From Echinococcus granulosus (Eukaryota; Platyhelminthes; Cestoda; Cyclophyllidea; Taeniidae): a DNA stretch of 64,000 nt. The position numbers and the translations under genes were made by a program. The stretch covers positions 1,049,678 through 1,113,677 of the forward strand of contig NW_020170381.1 of the NCBI RefSeq assembly GCF_000524195.1, read 5' to 3'. The notes beneath the pieces are model-generated. The model ran no database searches, was not told the origin of the DNA, and worked only from the letters and a program-made list of their open reading frames with translations. Positions 14,201 through 24,230 of the stretch are shown here, piece after piece (position 1 is the first letter of the stretch; the number at the start of each line of letters is the position of its first letter).

Positions 14201-14624
14201 AGGGCGACGCCAATGCGACTCGCATTTGCTGAACGTCGAAATCGACTGCGGACACAGATTCTTGAGGTACCTCTGAAATGCAGCTGAGGAGAATAAGGCA
14301 ATTCGATCATTACCTAGTCTGTACATCCCCAGTTGTGCTGATCTTCGACCGATGGACTCGTATTGCAACATCATCATAAGTCAGGACGTAAATCATGTTT
14401 CCAAACTCGAAATGTCTGACAATTTTTGCTTCATAATGCTCATAGCACAAACTTTTTGGTTCAGTTTTCGATAAAGACTTTTCTTCATCGCACAAACGTA
14501 AGCGACTGATTTCGAGAATGAAGACTGTCTTTAAATCATTTGGTGGGACGAAACAGGCGAAGTTCTCAGAAAAACTTAGGTATTTGATCTCGTAACCATC
14601 ATAATGTGCACTCACGCGAGACAT
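8205..14624 (-). CDS. WDR27: WDR27-like WD40-repeat protein (3' end incomplete)
   Basis: WD-repeat gene on the - strand. Exons that join in frame: 14624-14325, 14151-13924, 13743-13625, 13461-13326, 13218-13070, 11649-11581; then 10971-10907 with 10641-10290; 10036 to about 9886; 9154-9033 with 8657-8205. An exon near 11280-11163 is tentative, and one or two links in the middle are unresolved. The best evidence is towards the C-terminus: LVGHQGIVSSAEWSLDGH followed by DRTARLW, the LLLAVGSDRCLYILD strand, then GDSVRLWDLR and FSPCGRYVCFGA. These follow the order and spacing of repeats in the WDR27 family, whose biochemical role is poorly known; WD40 propellers serve as protein scaffolds. The last recognised exon ends after WNPIRPE with a GTATTA donor, so a short terminal exon is missing. 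Start Met 14624 was chosen because it opens the first WD-like exon. Confidence 0.68.
9606..9840 (+). mobile_element. Decayed pogo/Tigger-like transposase remnant
   Basis: Lies inside a WDR27-like intron, on the opposite strand. One frame reads LVKSTVYEILTK, like the recognition helix of the pogo/CENP-B N-terminal HTH. A different frame further on reads HMEEAVLQ and then ILKADKY, like the CENP-B-type second HTH (E-E-x-L-x-x-W then I-L-x-x-K-A). The frame change and stop codons show it is dead. No DDE domain or terminal inverted repeats were found. The similarity is by eye and short. Confidence 0.33.
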
Positions 14625-16014
14625 GCGTAAGCAACTACACTGCTGCCGCCAATCAGCCCTTTCATTGATTAGTCTTTGCTAAGGTCGCCAGAAAACAAAT
14701 AGCAACAACCTTGAATGTGAAGCCGACTAACAATTTACCATAAGTATCGAGGTGCATAAATATCTCATTTTCTCCTGTATGGGTTTAGCAGACGTTACAG
14801 AGCACGAAATATAGACTTACATAAATAGGGTGCAAACGACCCAATTAAGGGCATAATTGCCTACTATTCTAATGGTTAGTACTAAAACAGCATCTAACAA
14901 CTGTAATGTTGAAATTTTTGCCCACTCGGGACACCATAAACACACGATCGTTGGCATTAAGTGTATATTTAGTAATTGCACTGAATTTCAGCTTAAGGTA
15001 GTGCTTGTTTCAATCTTACCGGTTCTATTTCGCAATTCTTATAAAACCTCTAGGAGTGGTAATCAGTACAGCACCTGTGAATAGCATGCCTCTTTATGGA
15101 TTCTTTGGCATTTGCTGCATTTTAAAGTTTGTTGCCAACAATGTCACGTTAAGGCAGGAGTTAACGAAACTCATGCAATACGATAGTGGTTTAGCCCTCG
15201 GTTCTGGTGAGGCGCCACTTTTGTACTTTGAATTAGTCCCCTTGTACCTCGCTGGGTGGGCCGGCCTTTTGGGCCATGCCAATAGCCCAGACACGTTCTC
15301 AGTGCTAAATATACATATTCTGCACAAGTATTGTGTCATCTTTCGTCTTCAGGGAGTCTCAAGACGCCACACTCAAAAAAGTTTTCCTTAATTGCCGATT
15401 TACTTTCCAAATCGAACATCCATATGCACGCGTTACGTTACCTATTCGTGGAGAGATAAGGCTAACTACCTTAATGTGGTATTAATTTGAGTTTTCAAGA
15501 ATGTCTGTTGAAAGTGCCACTTATTATCAGCGCTCCATCCAGGGTATACCGTTTTAGAGTGAAAATGTGTGAAGTTAGTGACAAGTAAAAAGTGATACTA
15601 TATTTTTGGTGCATTAAACTGTCAGATAAATTGAATGAACGACAAAACGACGTCCATGAATACAATGACAAATGAGCCTAATTATAAGTACAAAATTATG
15701 GAGTGCCGCCAAACAATAGAATCATCAAGAATAATTTACTGCCAAACACACTTTATTTAAGGTAGATTATAGCATACTGGGAAAAAGTTTAAAATGCAGT
15801 TACATTTTCCTCTTGTGTTCATAATCGTGCAATAAAAGGAACGAAAAATTGACCTTCAAAACATAAAATGACCTTATGACCAGTAAGAAGGGCAGCAAAA
15901 TAAGATTGCATTCCGCATGTAAGGCTGGATGTGTTTGTGATGGGGTGCAGCGATGTGTGCATCTGGGAAATGTATGTAAAGGGATTCTTCTGTACGGTAG
16001 TAGATTCACACGTC
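14625..16014. other. Intergenic region between two minus-strand genes
   Basis: Contains the solo LTR-like element at 15174-15371, and otherwise nothing coding that I can support. It should hold the WDR27-like promoter (just above 14624) and the 3' UTR of the Egalitarian-like gene. A TTTATT at 15752-15757 reads as AATAAA on the - strand and is a possible poly(A) signal about 260 bases past that gene's stop. Confidence 0.4.
15174..15371 (+). mobile_element. Solo LTR-like element (family A, copy 1)
   Basis: A 198-bp unit that starts TGCAATACGATAGTGG and ends in CCACA. It aligns over its whole length with the copy at 61586-61781. It is flanked directly by CTCA on both sides (15170-15173 and 15372-15375), as expected of a 4-bp target-site duplication. 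It contains no protein-coding content. TG...CA ends plus a duplication fit a solo LTR of a small LTR retrotransposon or TRIM element. Confidence 0.65.
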
Positions 16015-19000
16015 TTAGGTCATGTCATGGAAAATCTGCGTTGCCATTATGTCTCCTGTTGAGAGGGTCTGAACAGCTATCGATAAGCGCTCACCGAGTG
16101 GCGAGTCAGCAGCATACATTGATTTCTTTTCCTCCCGTGTCGTCGAGGTGACACATTGTGAATACCTTTCCGAGAGACTTCCAGCATCAGAGAAATTGAC
16201 ACTTATGTCCTCGATACATCCAGTGATGCTGGTATCCTCATCCGACACATCGTTGGGAACTCGATTACTTGCGTTAGGGAGGCTGTTAGTGGTATCAGCT
16301 GTAGTGAGTTCCTGATTTGGGCCTAAAATACGCTCCAACTCGGCCTCTACATCGTCAGAGAGGAAATTGATGTCATTGGTTGGATTCAGTCCTTCGGCAC
16401 GAGTAGTTCCAGGGGTCTCACCGAGTTCCCCCTCCACCTCTTCCTCCTCCGCTAAACCGTAGTCGGAGGAGTCAGAGTCGGCAACGGTGGTATTACTCTT
16501 TCCGCCCTCCTCCTCCCTTCCGACGACGGAAAGTAAAGTAGCGGTGCGTCCCCCGCTGCGGTCAGTAAAGGCGCTGCCACCAAACTTCTCCATTATCTCC
16601 TTATCGCACTCCTTCCATACCTGGGTAGCCCTCCACTTTGCACGCGACTCCTTTGGAGCAAGGATTGCGTTGAAATAGAGGGTTTCGTTTACCTAAATGT
16701 AATTTACGTAAGAATTCGAATCTTCCATTATAACAGAAATGGAGAATAGTAGTGGTATAAGGCACAGGTACTTGCGAAATCTTGCGAAAAATATAATTAA
16801 TTACTAAAAAGTGGTAAAACACAATGAATTGGTATGATTGCCTTTAGATAAAAACGATGAAGTAAGTGGAAGAGACTAAACACATGTGATTCTATCGTTA
16901 GGCAGCTTTAATGCGGATTCAAATAAAACAACATCTGGCATTCAGTTACGAGTTGGCAAAAGATGTTGACTGGTGAAAAATTCGCACTATCCTGTTACAG
17001 TCTAGAAAGATTTGCAGAGATATATATTATTTTAAAAAAAAAAAGAGATCACTTTGGCAAACTGTAAGTAGAACCAGTGGAGAAATCACACCGATTTTTC
17101 TGAACTGCACATCATCACGACAGTAAAAATTGGGCAGTTTTTCTTATTTCCGGATGTAGGATGTATCTAATAAAGTGACCATATCGCGCATGGAATAGCA
17201 TTTCTGGTTGGAGTTCGACGTATCTTTCCTCACGGTAAGCAAAGTTATTCTAGGCCAATTTTGGGATAAAATAGCTCCAAATTAAGTTAGCCTTCCAAAC
17301 AGGACTGTAGGAATGTCCACTGGAGTGTTTTGTAACTTGCTAAATGAAATAAGAGTCAAATGTTTGTTGGAGAAGTAGCCATTCCTCAAAATCATTGCAT
17401 TTATTTTCGACATGGTCAACTAGGTTTTTCACACAATATAATGCTGTCACTGTGGTGCCTTATCCTTTAAAATCTGTTGATTGTGTCCAATTCAATTAAA
17501 TGGACAGGTGGGCGAAATGACGTGACTGAAAAGACATAGGGCCGTGGTTTATGTTATCAAAAAAAGATAATGTTAAAATCATCTATCAACTGACTTCCTT
17601 AAATAATAGATTATGTGGAATTTCGACATTTGTTTAAATTAAGATTACTTATCTTGGTGTCGAAGATGGGGTCAGGTTCGCTTATCTCCTCGATTTTATT
17701 ATGCTTTAAAGTTATTCCTGAATTTCTCCGGCCTCTCTGTATAGCTACAAAAGTGTCAAACAAAAAATCCATTTGCACGCTCCCTCGTAGCAAGGGAGTA
17801 AATACATGGGTGTGAATCTCCCATGAAAAGCACAATCAAATGTAGCTCACATCTATGACAATACGTTTACCTCGCGGCAATACAGGCAATCCTGATGCCA
17901 TAGAATGGTTATTATCACACCTTCCTATTAAAATTCAACAACAAATACTGATGGGGTTGTCAAAACTATTTACAATTAATTGACCGCAATGTAATTCATC
18001 GCAATTCATAAGACTGGAGAGTGTACGGCTTAATGTTCGAAATGACATTGTTTCTGGATATCACGCGGATTTGCGAAAAATTTGCAGGCATCCTCTAATG
18101 CACATCCTGTTAAATCAGAAATTAAGTACTGTGAAGTTTCTGTTTCAATGATGGTAAAAACATACACAGTTGTAGCCCAAATTGGCTCTTGAGCAATGTA
18201 TAAGCATGCTACTCGGCTGTGGTATGCGAACCCGTAATAGGCATTTTTGAAAAAAAAGACACCCTTAGAACAATGTTATATTCTGTTTACAACAGCTGTC
18301 ATGATAGAAACATGAAAAATTGTAAGGGGAATAAGATCCGTTCGGCTGTAACAGCCATGACGTTAAGTCGATAGTTTTGTTAATAGTAAACCTCTTTGTT
18401 TTAGGTATCTGAGCGGACTTCGGTCCCGGTTGTGTTATGCAACAAGTGAAGGCTCAAAAATCATCAAACCGTTTGACCACTGAAGGGTTTGGAATTCTAA
18501 CAGAATTTGAAGCAGGCATTTGTTAATCGAACCGAGGAAGCCGCTTTTGCAGATTGTCGAGGCCAATGACCAATCGGAATGCGGAATCGCGGCGCGCATG
18601 CGCACGCCGTGTGCGTTGGACGAGGCGCGGATCGATGCGGCAGCGCACAAAAAGCTTTTGCGAGTGGGTAGGAGTGAATAGCCAAGGCAACTAACTCGGC
18701 TCTGGGGCCTACCCACCTCCCTCCACCTCTTTTTCCAGCTATCACTGCAAAAGTCTACACCTTTCGTAGATTTTAATTGTAACCAACCATCTAGTGCTTC
18801 CGAGAAAATCCGTTAAAACTAGAAAGGCGTCAAATTTTTTTGTAGTAATAGAGTTTAAAATTACGCAAAAACCCTCCGGCAAAAGGATAGAGTACGCAAT
18901 GTACAGCCATAAGTATCGTTGTGTCGCTGCAAAGATTGGTTGCACCTGTTTTGATGCCTTGTTTCTCTATGAAAGGTATCACTTAGGGTTATCGCCAAAC

Positions 19001-22000
19001 ATGCATGTGTGCCTGCAGTCGTAAAACCAACGCCAAGCTTCAATCTCAACTCCACATTAGTCGACCTCAAAAGACTGACAAATTGTAATAGAAATTGTGA
19101 GTTGCTCATTTGGTAGGAGAACTCAAACATTCCTCGCAATTGCGGAAATTTGCATGAAATATATTCCTCCAAAGCTCGATAAAATGCATTACATCAAGTA
19201 ATAAAGACATTATTTGGAATCCTAAAAAATCTCCTTCATGGGAAAACTCTTTTACCAACCATCTAAACAGTTAGTTGTTATAATTTGCAGCACACTGTTC
19301 ATCCCAGGTACTGGTATGGTGCAGATGATTGCGTTCAGCAGGGTAGGGTTTTGTTAAATGCAAGTGATAGTTTTGGTTATTTGCGTATGACTTTTTGAAA
19401 ACCTTTAAAAGAGGGTCTAATGCCAATACAAGAAAATGATTCTACGGATTAAAAACTTACTTTGAAGTGCTTTTGGAGGTCGTCCACATACTTTAGAATC
19501 GACTTGTCAAAGAAAACGTGCTCGTGTTTGCCCAAATCAATGATGCCCCACAGCTTGGCTACGTGGAAGACGCGACCGCATCGGTTCGTCATCGTACGGA
19601 TACCCGAGTCCAGAGATTCATTCCCTGTGATGACAATGTTAATCATTTTGAGTACGCGTCGGTTCGTCACAAGAGTTGCCGATTGTTCGCTTGTTTCCAC
19701 TCTCGCCCAAGTTACATTATTTCCAGAATGCGTCTTATTCGCATCGGTGCAAGCATGCACTTCGAAGAAAATCGGATGCTGAAGAATAAACTCCTCCAGT
19801 TCAACCTTTGTCCATCCAATTGCGCTTTGAACAGTTTCAGGCGCCTTTGCAGATAAGATTTGCATCAGTTGCATGTAAGAGAGACCTGCTTGTCCCGGTG
19901 CTCCACCCTTCTTTGCCAAAACCTTTCGTAGAAACATGATTGCGCGGTACTCATTGGCACTCATTCGAATGCAAATGCTTCCGCTTGTGCTGGTGGTTGC
20001 ATCCACTTCCTGACCACGATTTCGCCTAGGTGGCTGACGGGCTGACGAACTAACAGCATCGTTTTGTTGACTATTGTAGTGGGCAAAATTCTGCATACTT
20101 CCATTAGGTCGTGGACGAACACTCGACGAGCCGTTTCGATTTTGTTGTGAGTTTGGCGTGTTGGGTGCTGAAACGGTGAAGCTTTCCAGATCCCGTCCAA
20201 GAAGAAAGCGCTCAGAACCAGTAGGCACATTCCCCAGACGTCGGGGTATAGGTGCTGAAACGGCAGTTGATGATGCCTGAGATAGCATGATGAGCGATTT
20301 GGGCCGCAAAACATTTTGTGAATTGGTTACACCACCCAGTCCAGTGGCCCCACGAAGATTGAGCGTTGAGAGGCTGGATGATGATTGACTATTGAGACTG
20401 CTGCCTCCGAAAGATTTTGGCCGCCTTGACGATAAACAGGTGGCAATGAACGGATCTTTGAGGCCAACAAGATCGCCTTGTACCTCAAATACATGCGGAT
20501 GCTTCAGCAGGAAGCGGCGAAACTCCAACTGCGGACCTACGATCGAGCGGACCTCCGCGGAGGCTTGCGAAAGGTGGCCTGCTAGGCTTTTAATGGGGAT
20601 CCAACGTTCCTCTTTGCGACTGAGACGTTGCTGGAAAAACTTCACCGCTTCCGCCTCTAAAGTAAAGCTCGTCACTTGTGAACAAGTGACGCCTTTGCCT
20701 GATGGGCGGCAGTAGGGTGAGACGAGATCAGCTGAGCAGCAGCAATAGCTCGTGGCTGTGTGAGAGTGTTTGGGAAGTTGATTAAACCTTTGCCCATGGT
20801 GATGGTGGTGATGTCCTAAGCAATTAAGATCGGCGAATGGACAGTGAACGACAGTTGTCGTCGCCGTAGTTGCCACGTGAGCTGCAATTGAACACATATC
20901 GCAGATGTGAGAGCTCCTATTTTGGGTTGCTGCGGAAGCTACTGCTGCTTGAGCTCTCAAGATCGGTGGTTGATAAATTCCGACTGGCTTCGCCTCATTG
21001 TTGTTGTTGCCTCCATTGGTGGAATTTTTAAGGGATGACTTCAGTGGTGCTAGTTGCGTGCTGGGCGTCGGGTTCTCATTAGTTTCGTTTGAAGATTTGC
21101 TTACAGCCCTCTGATCCAAGCGACAGGATGATGATACAGTGGTAGTAGTATTTTGTGGGTTTCGGTTTAGTGAGAGGCAATCCACGTCAATACTACTCTC
21201 AGACATCTCATCGAAACCCGGCATTTCAATAGCCACGGCGCTCACCAAGCCTGTTGGCTTAACAGTGAAAAGAGAGGGATATTTAAGGAGGAATTCTTTC
21301 AAGGCATCAACGCTTCCACCTCCACAGGCCTCTTTCATTTCGTTAGAGAAGGACTTGTTCGAAAACCTAGCTGCTAATTGCTCCACCGTCAGTGGGACCT
21401 CGGAATTCATAAGGACTTCGAGGAAGTAGAGCATGGCTTTGTGGCTGGGGTCGTTCATCATTTTATAGAGAAATACTTCCCTTCTCTTTAAGTAGTCCAG
21501 ACATGATGCCGGATCTGTCGAAAGAAAAGTTGATATCGTTGAATTGAAACAGATAACTCCAGCTGGTGCTTAAACTGAAAGTTAACGGGTATTTTGTAGG
21601 CCACAAAACATGTTGGAGGGGAAGTATTGCTAAAATGAACTGAAAACTGATGAAAATCGACCTCAAGGGTTAGACTGTGATAGCTAGGCCAGGAAAATCA
21701 CCTAGTTTTATTGCTCACACGACATTACTAATGACATAACAGCAGGTGCTTCGAAATAAAAATTCTATCTAAATCCACGCTTTAATTAACTACTTACCAC
21801 ACAGAAAGATGTTATTAAATATTTGTATCCCTTATACTCATGTATTATAAGTGTTTTCAGCAAAATGTCCTTTTTTGTTTGTAGTAGACTGAATAGCCTG
21901 TCATGTAGACGAAGAACCCTACCCAAGGCAAAGCCAAGTATTGTAGCTATTAGTAGACATTGATGAAAGCATTGAGGTGATGCTAATGCGTTGCGACCCC

Positions 22001-23743
22001 ATTGTTTTCAAGTTCGGTAGTATCTTCGCTAAAAGTAGTAATGAATAGAGCGCTTATCATTGCAATATACTTTGAGATCCCCGAGTGTCGGATGTCATTC
22101 TCCTTGCCTCTACTTTATTTTGTACGCGAAATGAGTTGGTGGAGTCTCGACTCTAGCCATTATATGGAACTACACGTATATTTTGTACAAACCCATCATA
22201 TATGTCGATATAATGCCAGTTGATGGTAATTAACACCAATGGCTCGATCCATTTACCAGATATTTACCAGAAATTTACCTGCGTAGGATTGAAGATCTAG
22301 CAAACAAATCATGGAGGCTTGACTTAAATCTTTCAAATCTTTCACTTGGTGAGTAGCACGTGAAGTGTGGTTGCAGTCAATTCAATTCACTAGGCCCCAA
22401 GCAGTCTATTTACACAGCAGAATGGACAACTGTGGAGAAGCAGAAGTAAATTTGCATTCCCCTAACAGTTAGTAAAGACTGTATTGAATGCAAAAGTAAT
22501 TTTTCCCTAAATATAACTATCGTAAATTTTCCTGTCACTCTGAATCAGCCCATTCGAACGGATATTTGTGTAGGTTGGTGTTATTGTGTCGAAATTTCTG
22601 GATTTTCGCATTTATAATTTCAATTTTGTGATAAAAATACTAAGGCAATGCAGAGATTTTGATGGTGTCCTTTGCCAAATGGGTTAGTGGGTTCAATTTC
22701 GACAAGTTTTTGGGAGCTGAGGGGAGCTGTAATCCCAACTTCTCCTTTGTGTTTTGAAACAACCTTTCGTAAATACATTCCATGGTCGTTAATGCGACTC
22801 AATTGCAATAATTATGTTCCAGTCATAAAAGCAAGCGGTTCGTTCTAAAGCATTTGCACCTGTCAAACCAAACTTCAGAACATTTAACATTATTGACCTA
22901 AAGTAGAAAATTGTATTGCCTTTTCCAGCAAATGCTATTACATAAGCAAAGAATACTGCGATAATTAGGAAAACCAGTTTGGATTTTTTAGCATCGATTC
23001 CTCCAAAAATTGTGATTGAACTGTATATAAAACCGAGGGTTTTAAGAGAATCATTTTATTTGTACACCTTGTTTTACCTACATACACAGTGACTGGAAAG
23101 TACAATCGGGAGATATTTGTAAACATTTCGAATGCTGAGCTATCAAAAGTCCATATTTGCATTTAAACTGTATACTTTAAAAGGCCACTTTAAGAAGATG
23201 CCTAATTTTAAAATGTGGCGCCTTTTTCATGGCTTTTAACCCATTTGCAATACAAATCGAGCTAAATAAGAGTCAAAGATCTTCACACGAAGAGACTTTC
23301 ACTCTCACTATTGTTGGTTTGACCATGGTGCACGACTTTCTTCCTTTCCTCCTCCTTGAGCTAAAGCAACTCTTCCCCTTCAATCTATTCTCTTAATTTT
23401 CGGAATTTTAGGGTGAATGATGCAACTGAAGTACCCTGGGGATATGAGCTCCAGCTCCAACAGACTTGGAGAAATTTTAATGTTTGTTGAGATGCTAAAA
23501 CGCCGGTCTTTGGATTACCCACAGACCCTTACATAATAGGACCGTAAGAACAAGGTACGTCCTTTAATTCGTGCACAATGCCTATAGAAGCGTTACGATC
23601 TATACATATAGATCTATGTCCACAGAAACACTGTTAGGATGACGATATTAATGCGCTTTACAGGAGTACTGACCTGTAATCTTTGAGGCATCATCTATTT
23701 CAGAATCCGAAAGTTGGTCCACTTTGGCCACCACTTGAGACAT
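16015..23743 (-). CDS. Egalitarian-like protein with S1/cold-shock-like domain
   Basis: Three exons, 23743-23674, 21514-19461 and 16692-16015, join in phase to a 933-residue protein. Three related winged-helix-like repeats are visible: about 51-110 (ending FLLKYPSLFTV), 310-376 (AGHLSQASAEVR, then FLLKHPHVFEV) and 546-615 (ending FILQHPIFFEV). Their order and motifs resemble the N-terminal part of Drosophila Egalitarian, which links localised mRNAs to BicD/dynein. Residues ~668-750 form an S1/cold-shock-like fold: GRVFHVAKLWGIIDLGK, HEHVFFD, then after the last intron NETLYFNAILAPKESRAKWR. That the fold continues across a 2.8-kb intron at codon phase 0 supports the gene model. The tail is acidic (EEEEVEGELGE). 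No DEDD exonuclease domain, present in Egalitarian, is visible. Linkers are Ser/Asn-rich with a His run. The start exon encodes MSQVVAKVDQLSDSEIDD. Family identity is moderate; the gene structure is firmer. Confidence 0.6.
18540..18745. promoter_or_regulatory. GC-rich promoter-like patch inside an intron
   Basis: Lies in the 2.8-kb last intron of the Egalitarian-like gene. It contains ACCAATCGG (CCAAT box) and GCGCGCATGCGCACG, which fits the palindromic NRF-1 site, in a CpG-rich patch within AT-rich intron sequence. It could be an alternative promoter, an enhancer, or the promoter of an unseen transcript. Confidence 0.35.
20670..20691. repeat. 22-bp palindrome inside coding exon
   Basis: Arms CGTCACTTGT and ACAAGTGACG are perfect reverse complements separated by GA. 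They lie in the second exon of the Egalitarian-like gene, where they encode the GVTCSQV region just before the second winged-helix-like repeat. It may be chance, a DNA-binding site, or an RNA hairpin. Confidence 0.6.
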
Positions 23744-24230
23744 GCTTTTGTCAGTATAAATAGGTGGTTTCGTTCGGTTTTGAGTCCTGGGTCCTCTCTA
23801 GTGCTACTGATCCCCACGTAGTCGAAAGTCGAATCAAAAAGAAGCCTCCCTTGCAGTTGGGTTGTGCAGCGTTTGCGTGCCTTCGCGTGAGTCACAACAG
23901 ATTTCGGTGCACACTCCGTATACACGCACACTGTGCACACGCGTGCGGTTGCAACCTCGGCCCCTATTGAACACACTCTCGCACACCCACCGATGGCTGT
24001 CGAAGTGTGCTGCATTGCTTGCCTCGTTTGTAGGCACTATTGGCAAAGCACCGGCGCTTCTCGTGTGCGTCCGTGCCGCCGCCTCGCCCACACGGGTGCA
24101 CGTGTGCGCAGAGGCACGTGCGCGTGTGCATGCCAGGAAGGAACCAATCCACACCCTCCGATCACCCATCTGTGTGCGCGCATGTTTCACACCGCACACA
24201 TTACTGAATTGCATCAGCTTACCAGTGTGC
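23744..24230 (-). promoter_or_regulatory. CpG-rich upstream region of the Egalitarian-like gene
   Basis: Directly upstream of the proposed start codon at 23743. Between about 23860 and 24190 it is rich in alternating CG/CA-type sequence, with GTGCACACGCGTG-like tracts and two CACGTG E-boxes (in GTGCACGTGTGC and GGCACGTGCGCG). No protein signal is present; the ORFs here are by-products of the composition. A promoter/5' UTR role is inferred from position. Confidence 0.4.

Noticed and set aside
17650..17835. Minus-strand frame reading FLFDTFVAIQRG, like the FDT motif of a DEDD exonuclease in Egalitarian
   Set aside because: No good donor follows, and no other exonuclease motif (DxE, HDCR, final DEDDy Tyr) is nearby. 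The exons on either side already join in phase within one domain, so this is taken as intron sequence.
17881..17946. Possible small minus-strand exon reading WHQDCLYCRE between AG and GTAAAC
   Set aside because: It has splice-like edges but would break the continuous S1-like domain formed by joining 19461 to 16692. No family match.
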